DNA of 38,024 nucleotides from Gudongella sp964607545 (GTDB lineage: Bacteria > Bacillota > Clostridia > Tissierellales > Tissierellaceae): positions 1-38,024 of the forward strand of contig CAZSLV010000003.1 in assembly GCA_964607545.1 (NCBI GenBank), written 5' to 3'. The notes beneath the pieces were generated by a model. It saw only the letters and a program-made list of their open reading frames with translations, ran no database searches and was not told the origin of the DNA. Both the position numbers and the translations under genes were made by a program. Below are positions 8,064-16,133 of this stretch, piece by piece (positions within the stretch are counted from its first letter, which is position 1; each line of letters opens with the position of its first letter).

Positions 8064-9284
8064 TTATTCAGTAATCTTTATACTAACATATTGCGGATTT
8101 ACAGAACTTATATCAAATTCTAAACCTTCCTCCCACCCTATCTCTACTTGATGGTCTCCAACACCTAAACCTTTTAAATCTATTCTTGGTTTTAAGTTTT
8201 CAATTTGTGTGGTATCAAGTAGTGATTTAAATCCATTTATACTTACTATATAATTTTGATTTAAGTAGGTATCTTCTAATTTTAAATTACTAGGTAAATT
8301 TAATACTTCTATTTTATCTCCAGAAAAAGTAATTGTCTTATCAACTACTTGTTCAACCTTGTAGGTTACTATTATCTTTTGATCTTCATTTAAGAAGGTG
8401 ACATCATCTGGTAATTGTATGTCAACCTCTATACTTTCTTTTTCCAGTAGGGTTAATATATCTACCTCCTTAGTATACACCTTGTCGATTGTGTCAATAT
8501 TTTTACCCTTTAAAAATACCTTTTGTGGAAGTATTTCAATATTTGTAATAGCATAATCTAAAGGAAGTTCATTTATTGTCACTAGCTCAATAGGGACTTC
8601 TTTAGTGTTAAATACAGGTAGGCTAACATCAACAACTCCTTGTGCCTTGTCAATACCTCGAACTTCTTCCCCTGTTGAATCTACAATTTTAACAGGAACA
8701 GTTATATTTATATCATTTTTACCACCTGATAAATCTACTAAGCCAACTGCCCTATCAACTTCATTAATCCATGTCCTTGGTCCACTAACCATAATCTTTT
8801 GTGGCTTAATAACCATATCACCAGTTACATAACCACTTGCAAGAGCCCCTCCTAAGTCAACTACTACTGGGACTTCCTTGGTAATAATCTTATCAAAATT
8901 AAATAAAACTTCCTTTGGCTCAAAATTTAGTACTGATACCCCTGTTGCTTGGTCAAGCAGGCCTACTGTTATGGGGACCTTTACCTTGCCTTCACTGTAA
9001 CCGCTTAAGTCAACTTGGGCAAAGATACTACCTGTTCCAAATTTACTAAATTTATCTAAATCAGATTTTTTCCCTGTCAATCTTACATTTACCTTTACTT
9101 GGTCTGGCCCCATTATTACTAGGCCCTGCCTGTCTAATTCAGAAGCATTTGTATAATTTACATTTATATTCTTAAACTCTGTTTCCCTTACAGGGTTTGT
9201 TGAACTCATAACATATGACCACAAGAATATTGCTATAATAAGAGTTACTATTTTTGCAGGTATATCACTCTTCGTTTTCTTCAT
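8064..9284 (-). CDS. cdaR: YbbR-domain protein, CdaA regulator (CdaR)
   Basis: Membrane-anchored extracytoplasmic protein with tandem YbbR domains. It binds and modulates the diadenylate cyclase CdaA in Firmicutes. One N-terminal transmembrane segment (residues about 10-27) follows a KKTK start. The remaining roughly 375 residues are beta-rich repeats carrying phrases such as PQKIMVSGPRTWINEVD and PQKVFLKGKNID, consistent with about four YbbR units. The start lies inside the 3' end of cdaA (20-base overlap), with GGAGG placed correctly before the ATG. Confidence 0.9.
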   Translation of the reverse strand: MKKTKSDIPAKIVTLIIAIFLWSYVMSSTNPVRETEFKNINVNYTNASELDRQGLVIMGPDQVKVNVRLTGKKSDLDKFSKFGTGSIFAQVDLSGYSEGKVKVPITVGLLDQATGVSVLNFEPKEVLFNFDKIITKEVPVVVDLGGALASGYVTGDMVIKPQKIMVSGPRTWINEVDRAVGLVDLSGGKNDINITVPVKIVDSTGEEVRGIDKAQGVVDVSLPVFNTKEVPIELVTINELPLDYAITNIEILPQKVFLKGKNIDTIDKVYTKEVDILTLLEKESIEVDIQLPDDVTFLNEDQKIIVTYKVEQVVDKTITFSGDKIEVLNLPSNLKLEDTYLNQNYIVSINGFKSLLDTTQIENLKPRIDLKGLGVGDHQVEIGWEEGLEFDISSVNPQYVSIKITE

Positions 9285-10104
9285 CTTTGGTCCTCCATTT
9301 CCTAGTGAAGAGTTGATCTTCCTTTTTAGGCTTGTACATATCTAATAAGATTTGTTTTAAGGTTTTAGAGTCTAGGTATCTTGAAATTGTACCATTTTCT
9401 GCTATGGATATGGCTCCTGTTTCCTCAGATACTATAATGGAAAGGCTATCTGACCTTTCAGAAATCCCTATTGCTGCCCTATGCCTAGTCCCTAGTTCCT
9501 TACTAACATTTGAACTATCAGTTAGGGGTAAAAAGCAGGCTGCCGCCTTTATTAGGTCATCCTTAATAATTACTGCCCCATCATGTAAGGGGGTGTTGGG
9601 TATAAAAATATTAATTAAAAGATCGCTTGTAACTAATCCCCCAATTTTTGTACCAGTTTCTACAACTTCATTAAGACCAGTTTGTCTTTCAAGGACCATA
9701 AGAGCCCCTATCTTTTGACGCGATAAAGAAGCAGTAGCTTCAACTATTTCTTCTACCACCTTAGATATGTTTTCTCCCCTAATTTCAATAAGAGACTTTG
9801 ATAAAAACCTACTTCTTCCTATGTATTCTAGGCCTCGCCTTAGTTCTGGTTGGAAAACTATTAATATTGCCAGGGTTCCAACTGTCATAGCATTTGCTAG
9901 AATCCAATTTATTGTATATAGTTCTGCCCATTCACTTAATTTTGTCAGTACTAAAAGAATCCCTATACCCTTGATTAATTGTTCTGCACGAGTTTCTTTA
10001 ATCAAGGTAAAGAGTTTATATAAGACTACAGCAACTATTAAAATATCAATAATATCTCTTATCCTAATATTAATGAAGAAATCATTGGTAACTTGCAAAT
10101 ACAT
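9265..10104 (-). CDS. cdaA: Diadenylate cyclase (c-di-AMP synthase) CdaA
   Basis: Makes c-di-AMP from two ATP at the membrane. The messenger controls potassium and osmolyte balance. Three N-terminal hydrophobic segments (about residues 17-95) precede the DAC domain, which has the catalytic DGA (PLHDGAVI) and RHR (GTRHRAAIG) motifs. The ATG at 10104 is preferred over the GTG one codon upstream because AAAGG is better spaced from it; the product is 279 residues. It heads the long operon that continues through cdaR into buk-ptb-buk and vor, an uncommon-looking link of second-messenger and fermentation genes. Confidence 0.93.
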   Translation of the reverse strand: MYLQVTNDFFINIRIRDIIDILIVAVVLYKLFTLIKETRAEQLIKGIGILLVLTKLSEWAELYTINWILANAMTVGTLAILIVFQPELRRGLEYIGRSRFLSKSLIEIRGENISKVVEEIVEATASLSRQKIGALMVLERQTGLNEVVETGTKIGGLVTSDLLINIFIPNTPLHDGAVIIKDDLIKAAACFLPLTDSSNVSKELGTRHRAAIGISERSDSLSIIVSEETGAISIAENGTISRYLDSKTLKQILLDMYKPKKEDQLFTRKWRTKDEENEE

Positions 10105-10130
10105 CACGCCTTTTTATATGTCTTATTTAT

Positions 10131-10160
10131 ATTATAAATCAAAGAATTTGAATTTGTTAA
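10131..10160 (-). promoter_or_regulatory. Sigma-A promoter of the cdaA operon
   Basis: TATAAT (10131-10136) lies 18 bases from TTAACA (10155-10160), about 27 bases before the cdaA start and just past the capA stop. It is the only good promoter seen before the ten-gene operon. Confidence 0.65.
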
Positions 10161-10166
10161 AAATAA

Positions 10167-11378
10167 TCAATTATTAAGAAGATTTAGTGTATCAAACTTG
10201 GACTTTTTTAAGCGGTTTATATCTTTTTCATTGAATCCTATACCTAGTCTTCCATCTAGGGCCTCTTTAACAGGAATTATATAATGCTTATAGGACTTAT
10301 TTATATATTCCCTATATACCCAAGTTGGTTCATAGGTGATATCCTTTAGGCTAGTTATTCCGCTTTTAAAATCCTTTATAAGCTTAGCTTTAAAAATCAC
10401 CCCATCCTCTGTAGCACTTACTCCCATAGTAGTATAGCTTTGATTAGAAATAAAGTTTCCCATAGAATATACTACATAAGTTGAATTATCTTCCTTAGTA
10501 ATTTCTTCTGATTTTTGGATAACATGGGGGTGGGACCCTAAAATCAAGTCAACACCTAAATTTGCTAAAGCATAAGCAAGGTCATTTTGTATTTGAGTTA
10601 CTTCCTTATTGTATTCATTTCCCCAGTGCATGTAGGAGATAATAAAGTCTAGGTTTTCTTTTTTTAATTCATCTAAGTCACCCTTAATAGCCTCTAGGTC
10701 TATTAAGTTTATCATCCTATTCTTATCTTCCCTACTTAAGAGGGAATCTAAACCATTAAGCCCATAGGTATAGGCTAAGATTCCAACCCTAATTCCTTCT
10801 TTTTCAATTACTATATAGGGCCTTCTTTCACCCTTACTTGTACCTACAAAATTAAGTTGTCTCTTTTCAATTTCATCTATGGTATTAATTATGCCCTCTT
10901 TCCCCCCATCTAGGGAGTGGTTGTTAGCTGTTACTAAGACATCAAAGCCAGCTAATTTTAAAGCATCTAAACTTTCTACTGGACTGTTAAACCTTGGAAA
11001 ACCCTTAAACCCCTTTTCATTTCCACCTATAACAGTTTCTAAATTTGCTAGTGCTATATGGGCCCCTTCAATATGAGCTTTTACATGGGCAAAAGATGGA
11101 GTAAAGTCAAAACCACCAGTTTTTAGCCTAGCTCCATTAATTTGAGGCATGTGGAACATAAGGTCACCTACTGCAAGAATATCTATTTCTTTGCTTTTAA
11201 CTTCTTCAATAACTACTTCATTTATTTCTTTTCTTTCTTCTATCTTTTTTACTTCTTTTGCCTTATCTAGGTCTGCTTCAACTAAACTTGGTGCAAATAC
11301 AGTGTATTCTGAAATGCCAATAAAACTTATACCGATAAGTCCTAGTATAAGCAGAGAAAATAACAATACTCGTTTCAT
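10167..11378 (-). CDS. CapA-family protein (PGA-synthesis/metallophosphatase fold)
   Basis: A 403-residue exported protein of the CapA family, which has a calcineurin-like phosphoesterase fold and is named after the poly-gamma-glutamate capsule protein. An N-terminal hydrophobic anchor (residues 4-24) is followed by an E/K-rich linker. The domain then shows AVGDLMFHMPQ near residue 69, NLETVIGG near 112, TANNHSLDGG near 150, YMHWGNEY near 249 and LGSHPHVIQ near 278. No capB/capC neighbours exist, so a capsule role is not supported. Many such orphans have unknown surface functions. It lies 37 bases downstream of the DUF5317-like gene and is probably co-transcribed. Confidence 0.82.
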   Translation of the reverse strand: MKRVLLFSLLILGLIGISFIGISEYTVFAPSLVEADLDKAKEVKKIEERKEINEVVIEEVKSKEIDILAVGDLMFHMPQINGARLKTGGFDFTPSFAHVKAHIEGAHIALANLETVIGGNEKGFKGFPRFNSPVESLDALKLAGFDVLVTANNHSLDGGKEGIINTIDEIEKRQLNFVGTSKGERRPYIVIEKEGIRVGILAYTYGLNGLDSLLSREDKNRMINLIDLEAIKGDLDELKKENLDFIISYMHWGNEYNKEVTQIQNDLAYALANLGVDLILGSHPHVIQKSEEITKEDNSTYVVYSMGNFISNQSYTTMGVSATEDGVIFKAKLIKDFKSGITSLKDITYEPTWVYREYINKSYKHYIIPVKEALDGRLGIGFNEKDINRLKKSKFDTLNLLNN

Positions 11379-11415
11379 TTTATCTCACCACCCTACATTG
11401 TTATTTTACATCGAA

Positions 11416-11964
11416 TTAAGAATTACTGCAACGGCTTAGGCTTTTTTGTATTAAGAGAAAAATTCCCAAGGCGATTAGCAAATCTCCTATACTAACAAGT
11501 TTTGGAAGTATGTATTTTAAGGGGATTATATCTGATAAAAATACCCCCCGAGTAGTCGTATCAATAAGGGTGTGGGTAACTATTAAATTTTCTTTTAATA
11601 GTATAAATTGCTTATTTAAGCCTAGGCTTATAAGCCCCTTCCCATCTACTGGCATCTTACCACCTGATAGGGCCATGGGTATTAAGTTTAAGAAAAAGCC
11701 AAAGGCTAGAATTAACCTATCAAAACTAAAAGCCTTATACAAAATGCCAAGTATAATTAAAAAGTAAGATACAGCTTGGATAAAGGCTAAGTTATAAGTT
11801 AAGCTTACATTGCCACGGGCAATTAAAAATATGGATAAATAAGATATAATAAATCCAATAAGAATAAAAATCCACCCATCTGTTTTTATATATCTAAGGT
11901 TACTAACCTGACCCTTTCTCAATATGCCTACTATTAAAGAAATTAGTAGAGTTTCTAAAATCAT
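11416..11964 (-). CDS. DUF5317-like membrane protein
   Basis: A 182-residue integral membrane protein with about five hydrophobic segments. Features resembling DUF5317 proteins are visible: LNLIPMALSGGKMPV near residue 92, a polar loop, then LSDIIPLKYILPKLVSIGDLLIALGIF near the C-terminus. Function is unknown. It is transcribed ahead of the capA-like gene and lies just beyond the rubrerythrin terminator, so this pair probably has its own weak promoter or lives on read-through. Confidence 0.62.
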   Translation of the reverse strand: MILETLLISLIVGILRKGQVSNLRYIKTDGWIFILIGFIISYLSIFLIARGNVSLTYNLAFIQAVSYFLIILGILYKAFSFDRLILAFGFFLNLIPMALSGGKMPVDGKGLISLGLNKQFILLKENLIVTHTLIDTTTRGVFLSDIIPLKYILPKLVSIGDLLIALGIFLLIQKSLSRCSNS

Positions 11965-11989
11965 ATTTTTTCTCCTAGTAAATAAATAT

Positions 11990-12009
11990 AGACGCCCCCT
12001 TGGGCGTCT
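11990..12009 (-). terminator. Terminator after rubrerythrin
   Basis: A GC-rich hairpin with arms AGACGCCC and GGGCGTCT and a 4-base loop lies directly after the rubrerythrin stop. T-rich sequence follows on the minus strand. Confidence 0.8.
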
Positions 12010-12011
12010 AA

Positions 12012-12557
12012 TTAATAAGCAATAAATACTGATCTTTTAGCTTGGCATAGGGGACATGTATCTTCTTCCCCTGTTAAGGTAATATATCCACATACAGGAC
12101 ATAGTTCAATAACCTTAGCTTCTAAATCTTTTCCTGCATCAACAGCTTCTTTTGCCTCTATGTAACGATCAGCATGCACTTGTTCAGCTGCTACAGCATA
12201 TTTCATAGCCCTAACTGCTTCTTTTTCACCTTGCATTTCGGCTACGCTTAAGTAAGCTGGATACATTTGTGATACTTCAAACATTTCACCAGCAATACCA
12301 CCAGCTAAGTTTTCAGAAGTTGTTCCTAAACCAAATCCACCACCTGATACAACTGAAAAGTCCCCTGGTATATCTCTTAGGGCTTTAAAGTGAAGTGTTG
12401 CATGAACTTGTTCTGCATCTGATGTTGCCATAAATAACCTTGCTACTGTAGGAAAACCATCTTTTTCTGCCTTATCTGCCCAAATTCTATACCTCATATG
12501 AGCCTGGCTTTCTCCTCCAAAAGCTGATCTTAAATTTTCTTGTGTCATTGCATTCAT
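12012..12557 (-). CDS. rbr: Rubrerythrin
   Basis: Cytosolic peroxide-scavenging di-iron protein of anaerobes. The ferritin-like domain carries the iron ligands E16, E49 and H52 (SDAEQVH) and a second helix pair with AEQVHADRY. The C-terminal rubredoxin domain has CPVCG and CPLC (about residues 154-171). Length is 181 residues. The strong AAGGAGG site sits 8 bases before the first ATG, supporting that start rather than the ATG three codons later. It is monocistronic, between two terminators, which suits independent oxidative-stress control. Confidence 0.95.
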   Translation of the reverse strand: MNAMTQENLRSAFGGESQAHMRYRIWADKAEKDGFPTVARLFMATSDAEQVHATLHFKALRDIPGDFSVVSGGGFGLGTTSENLAGGIAGEMFEVSQMYPAYLSVAEMQGEKEAVRAMKYAVAAEQVHADRYIEAKEAVDAGKDLEAKVIELCPVCGYITLTGEEDTCPLCQAKRSVFIAY

Positions 12558-12600
12558 AAATTAAACCTCCTTAGAATAATAAATACTATGCTTATTTGGT

Positions 12601-12635
12601 AATATAAAAGATGGAATCATTCCATCTTTTATATT
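12601..12635 (-). terminator. Terminator after the TusA-DsrE2 reading frame
   Basis: Perfect 17-base arms around a single base, 27 bases past the stop at 12662, with T-rich flanks. It closes the arsR-CoADR sulfur operon. Confidence 0.8.
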
Positions 12636-12661
12636 ATTATACCTTATTATTCTCCTAGAGT

Positions 12662-13423
12662 CTATATAAAAAGATTAACATTTGAATCGTCCGCTGCATC
12701 TAAATAGGTTGCAACTCCGCCAATTTCAACCCCATCAATTAACTCTTCTTTAGTAATTCCCATTAAATCCATGGACATTTGGCAAGCTACAATTCTTATG
12801 CCTGAGTCTACCCCTGTTTTTATAAGTTCTTCTAAAGAAGAAATATTGTGAGTATCCATAACCTTTCTTATCATCTTAGGACCCATGCCTAACATATTCA
12901 TTTTTGACAAGCCTAGCTTCTTACTTCCCCTTGGCATCATACTAGAGAACATTTTAGCCATAAAGTCCTTAGTAACGCTAACTGGCTCTGGTTTTCTAAG
13001 GATATTCAAGCCCCAGAAGGTAAAGAACATGGTTACTTCATTATCCATAGCCCTAGCCCCATTAGCAATAATAAAGGATGCTATAGCCTTGTCTAAGTCT
13101 CCGCTAAATACAACCATTGTCTTTTCCTTTTTAAGAGGACCTTGACTGATACTAGAAGAAGTTTCTTGTACAAGCTTTTCTCCCTGACCTTTTTGAAGCT
13201 CTACTACCCACTTACTGCCCTCTTTTTCTTCGCAAATAAAGGTGTTTCCTGTATTATTACACCATGCTCTTATATCACTTGTAAATCCAGGATCTGTGGA
13301 AGATACTTCTAACACTTCCCCTTCTTTTAGGGTCTTCATTTTTTCTGATACCTTTATTATTGGCCCCGGACAAGATAAACCACAAGCATTAAGCTTGATA
13401 GTTTCCCCTGCCGGGGTTACTAC
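12662..13423 (-). CDS. TusA + DsrE2 domains in the -1 frame (3' part of a frameshifted CoADR fusion)
   Basis: This frame encodes a TusA sulfur-carrier domain with the CPGP motif (Cys at fusion residue 596). A DsrE2-type domain with ACQMSMDLMGI (Cys near fusion residue 792) follows. No ATG, GTG or TTG exists upstream of CPGP: the frame opens at a TGA about 47 bases before the heptamer. The only ATG (13339) would delete the CPGP region and has no ribosome site. The domains can therefore be made only as an extension of the CoA-disulfide reductase, by a -1 slip at 13423-13429. That gives 578 + 253 = 831 residues, as I recall the length of known CoADR-rhodanese-TusA-DsrE2 fusions. A real indel or sequence error is the alternative. 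Confidence 0.8.
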   Translation of the reverse strand, partial: VVTPAGETIKLNACGLSCPGPIIKVSEKMKTLKEGEVLEVSSTDPGFTSDIRAWCNNTGNTFICEEKEGSKWVVELQKGQGEKLVQETSSSISQGPLKKEKTMVVFSGDLDKAIASFIIANGARAMDNEVTMFFTFWGLNILRKPEPVSVTKDFMAKMFSSMMPRGSKKLGLSKMNMLGMGPKMIRKVMDTHNISSLEELIKTGVDSGIRIVACQMSMDLMGITKEELIDGVEIGGVATYLDAADDSNVNLFI

Positions 13424-13429
13424 TTTCCC
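13405..13429 (-). promoter_or_regulatory. Putative -1 ribosomal frameshift signal (GGGAAAG, tandem stops, hairpin)
   Basis: In the reductase frame the codons are GTG GGA AAG TAG TAA. G-GGA-AAG (13423-13429) fits the X-XXY-YYZ slippery pattern and is the heptamer used by phage lambda genes G/T. Two stop codons follow at once. Six bases after the heptamer a CCCC/GGGG hairpin with a GGCA loop begins (13405-13416). A second small hairpin (CAAGC/GCTTG) follows. Function is inferred from pattern only. Confidence 0.6.
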
Positions 13430-15156
13430 ACGCTTGCTTCTTGAACCCCCGAATCTGAAAATGCTTGAGGAGTAGAATCATGTGGTGTTTGGTCTTTCAT
13501 ATAAAGGGTCTTATAAGTTTTAAAACCACCAACTAAGTTCTTAGATTTAAATCCATGGTCTTTTAAGATCCTATCAGAAAGGTAACCTCTTAAACCTATA
13601 GAACAAAGAATAATATAGTTTTTATCCTTGTCTAATTCTCCTAACCTATCACGAAGTTCTTCTATTGGTATATGGAGTGAACCTTCGATTGTGCCTAAGT
13701 CTCTTTCTACCTGTTTTCTAATATCTAGTACTACATAATCCTTAGGGTCTAAGTCTACAAACTCTTGACAAAGTATTTGGTCTGTCATGTTTTTCATAAG
13801 GTTATCTGCTACAAAGCCTACCATATTTACAGGGTCCTTAGCTGAAGAATAAGGAGGTGCATATGCCAATTCTAATTCAATTAAGTCCTGAACACTGCCA
13901 TTAAACCTTATGGCTGTAGCAAGGACATCAATCCTCTTATCTACCCCATCGTAACCTACAATTTGAGACCCTAAAATCTTACCCTCTGTGCTAAATATCA
14001 ATTTTATTGTCATTGGAAGGGCGCCTGGATAGTATTCAGCATTGGAATTAACATGAATTAGGGCTATATTGTAGTCCTTTTTATATTCTTTTCCTAATTT
14101 TATTAAAGTTTTTTCATTTACCCCTGTTGATGCAACAGCTAAATCAAATACTTTAGCTATGCTAGTACCCTGGGTACCTGTGTATTCTTCCTTATAATCT
14201 CCAAGAATATTATTTGCAACAATTCTACCTTGCTTGTTGGCAGGACCAGCTAGTGGGACCATGGTTTGAATCTTGTTTACAAAATCTTCTACTTCAATAA
14301 CATCCCCAATTGCATAAATGTAATCATCAGATGTTTTTAAATGCTTATCTACTACAATTCCTCCACGTTGATTTTGAAGGAGACCTGAATCTTTAGCTAG
14401 TTCCCCATTTGGCCTAATACCAATAGAAAGAATAACTATATCCCCATTAACTTCTTCCCCTGATTGCAGGGTTATTTTAGTAATTCCATTTTCATAGTCA
14501 AACTTTTTAACACCATCCTTAAGGTGAAGGTTAACCCCCTTAGCCCTTAGGTGTTCATGAACTATTTCAGCCATTTCAAAATCTATAGGAGCCATAACTT
14601 GGTCTAGCATTTCAACAATAGAAACTTCCATGCCAAGGTCGTGTAGGTTTTCTGCCATCTCTATACCTATAAAGCCACCACCTACAACAACAGCCCTCTT
14701 AGGTTTTTTCTCATCTACATAGGCCTTTATTGCATCCACATCTGGAATGTTCCATAAAGAGAAAATATTTGGAGCATCAATTCCAGGTATTGGTGGTTTC
14801 AAAGGTGTAGACCCTGTAGATAATAATAAGTAATCATAGGTTTCCTTATAAATTTCTCCAGTTTTTAAATTTTTAACTTCTACAAACTTTTCTTCCTTAT
14901 TTATCTTTATAACTTCAGATAAGTTCCTTACCACTACCCCATATTTTTCCATGATGGCTTCGGGTGTGTGGACAATAAGCTTTTCTCTTTCTTCTATGGT
15001 TCCTCCTATATAGTATGGAAGTCCACAGTTAGCAAAAGAAATAAACTCCCCTCTTTCTAACATTACAATTTCTGCCTTTTCATCTAACCTTCTTAGTCTA
15101 GTAAGGGCAGTTGCTCCTCCTGCTACACCACCGACAATTACAACTTTCTTTGTCAA
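13420..15156 (-). CDS. CoA-disulfide reductase with C-terminal rhodanese domain
   Basis: FAD- and NAD(P)H-dependent reductase of CoA disulfide, CoA persulfide or polysulfide (CoADR/Nox family). The FAD motif VVIVGGVAGGATAL is at residues 5-18, the redox Cys is C44 in SFANCGLPYYIGG, and a second nucleotide motif VVVGGGFIGIEMAE lies near 165. A rhodanese domain follows (residues about 460-552) with active-site C518 in LCSIGLRG. The start is TTG, overlapping the arsR stop by 4 bases and preceded by GAGGAGGAG. The in-frame product ends with a polar 26-residue tail at a GGGAAAG-stop-stop sequence. Frameshifting there would add TusA and DsrE2 domains. Confidence 0.9.
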   Translation of the reverse strand: MTKKVVIVGGVAGGATALTRLRRLDEKAEIVMLERGEFISFANCGLPYYIGGTIEEREKLIVHTPEAIMEKYGVVVRNLSEVIKINKEEKFVEVKNLKTGEIYKETYDYLLLSTGSTPLKPPIPGIDAPNIFSLWNIPDVDAIKAYVDEKKPKRAVVVGGGFIGIEMAENLHDLGMEVSIVEMLDQVMAPIDFEMAEIVHEHLRAKGVNLHLKDGVKKFDYENGITKITLQSGEEVNGDIVILSIGIRPNGELAKDSGLLQNQRGGIVVDKHLKTSDDYIYAIGDVIEVEDFVNKIQTMVPLAGPANKQGRIVANNILGDYKEEYTGTQGTSIAKVFDLAVASTGVNEKTLIKLGKEYKKDYNIALIHVNSNAEYYPGALPMTIKLIFSTEGKILGSQIVGYDGVDKRIDVLATAIRFNGSVQDLIELELAYAPPYSSAKDPVNMVGFVADNLMKNMTDQILCQEFVDLDPKDYVVLDIRKQVERDLGTIEGSLHIPIEELRDRLGELDKDKNYIILCSIGLRGYLSDRILKDHGFKSKNLVGGFKTYKTLYMKDQTPHDSTPQAFSDSGVQEASVGK

Positions 15157-15449
15157 TTTAACTCCTCCTCTAAATGAAATAATAAATTAACTATGCTTTC
15201 AACTTCCTTGTTAACTACTGAATAGTATATTTCAGTACCTCTTCTTTCATTCTTAACTATACCTGCTAGCCTAAGTTTTGAAAGATGCTGGGATAATGTA
15301 GATTGGGCAACATCCATACAATCTTGCATAAAAGAAACGTTATTTTCACCATCCCTAATAAGACCCCTTAGTATACACAATCTAATAGGATGGGCCAAAA
15401 GCTTTAACAATGAAGCCTTATCTTCCATTTCTTTAGGATCTATCTTCAT
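15153..15449 (-). CDS. ArsR/SmtB-family repressor, probable sulfur-species sensor
   Basis: A 98-residue winged-helix repressor: LLKLLAHPIRLCILRGL, the recognition helix QSTLSQHLSKLRLAGIV, and the wing NERRGTEIYYSV. Two cysteines stand at about residues 29 and 43. The second lies where metal sensors have ELCVC, but only one Cys is present there. With a CoA-disulfide reductase/rhodanese/TusA/DsrE2 partner, persulfide or disulfide sensing in the manner of BigR/SqrR is a reasonable inference; the exact Cys spacing has not been compared. It is first in its operon and probably autoregulated through AT-rich repeats overlapping its promoter. Confidence 0.85.
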   Translation of the reverse strand: MKIDPKEMEDKASLLKLLAHPIRLCILRGLIRDGENNVSFMQDCMDVAQSTLSQHLSKLRLAGIVKNERRGTEIYYSVVNKEVESIVNLLFHLEEELN

Positions 15450-15480
15450 TTTATCCCTCCTTATATATGCTTATATTTAT

Positions 15481-15509
15481 ATATTAGAATATAGTCATAT
15501 AATAGTCAA
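15481..15509 (-). promoter_or_regulatory. Sigma-A promoter and probable operator of arsR-CoADR
   Basis: TTGACT (15504-15509) and TAATAT (15481-15486) are separated by 17 bases. ATAGTCA occurs twice with an 11-base period over the -35 region. TATATA half-sites flank the start side. These are plausible ArsR operator elements. Confidence 0.7.
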
Positions 15510-15550
15510 GTAAAATTGACCTTTTTTTAACACGAAATTTTAAAAATAAA

Positions 15551-15591
15551 AAATAGGCATGGGCTTTCTCTTAAAGTACCCATACCTATTT
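15551..15591 (-). terminator. Terminator after ferritin
   Basis: A hairpin with 13-base arms and one mismatch (AAATAGG...CCTATTT outer part, ATGGG/CCCAT inner part) starts 18 bases after the ferritin stop. Confidence 0.75.
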
Positions 15592-15608
15592 AAAATTATT
15601 TTAATTTA

Positions 15609-16091
15609 CTATCTTGCTCCTAATTCCCTATCTACCATCATAAGTCCTTGGAAGTTGTCTTTTATTCTCTCAAGTTTAAAAATTATATCCTGCATTGAAT
15701 TTTCTTCTTCAAGTTGTTCTTCAACAAACCATTGTAAAAAGCCCATAGTTGGGTGGTTGTTACTTTCCTTTGCAGTATCTAACAAGTCATATATCCTCTT
15801 AGTAACGCTTTTTTCATGATGAAGAGCTCCTTCAAAAACTTCTAAAAATGATTGGTAGTCATTCTTAGGCTCAGGCATAGCTTGTAAAGTAACCCTGCCC
15901 CCCATATCATTTATAAAGTCATAGAATTTCATAGCATGTTCGTATTCTTCTTTAGCTTGTTCATTTAAAAAGTGGGCCATTCCCCTCATATTTTCAGATT
16001 CACAATAGGCTGCCATACCCACATAATAGTAGCCTGATAACATTTCATAATTAAATTGATCATTTAAAGCCTTCATTAATTTCTCGTTCAT
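15609..16091 (-). CDS. ftn: Ferritin (non-haem iron storage)
   Basis: A 160-residue bacterial ferritin that oxidises and stores iron in a 24-subunit shell. Ferroxidase ligands are in place: E16 in FNYEML, E49 and H52 in AKEEYEH, then E near 93 and the EEQLEEE helix near 125. No haem-binding Met of bacterioferritin type is evident in the usual position. It is transcribed alone from a region holding two perfect 13-base palindromes and a sigma-B-like promoter, which suggests iron or peroxide control together with stress induction. Confidence 0.93.
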   Translation of the reverse strand: MNEKLMKALNDQFNYEMLSGYYYVGMAAYCESENMRGMAHFLNEQAKEEYEHAMKFYDFINDMGGRVTLQAMPEPKNDYQSFLEVFEGALHHEKSVTKRIYDLLDTAKESNNHPTMGFLQWFVEEQLEEENSMQDIIFKLERIKDNFQGLMMVDRELGAR

Positions 16092-16133
16092 TTTATTACC
16101 TCCACGTATTTTAATTTTTATCTCCTATTACAT

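Noticed and set aside
9332..9718. 128-residue open frame on the plus strand
   Set aside because: It lies wholly antisense to the conserved cdaA catalytic domain, has no ribosome site and no family-like sequence.
12662..13339. Independent 225-residue DsrE2 gene starting at ATG 13339
   Set aside because: That start cuts off the TusA CPGP motif, which is encoded just upstream in the same frame, and there is no ribosome site before the ATG. The segment is better read as the 3' part of a frameshifted fusion.
13440..13455. GGGGG run (13446-13450) as the frameshift site
   Set aside because: The codons TCG GGG GTT do not allow clean re-pairing after a -1 slip, and the polar linker continues sensibly in frame past this point. 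It remains the likeliest place for a sequencing indel if the frameshift is an artefact.
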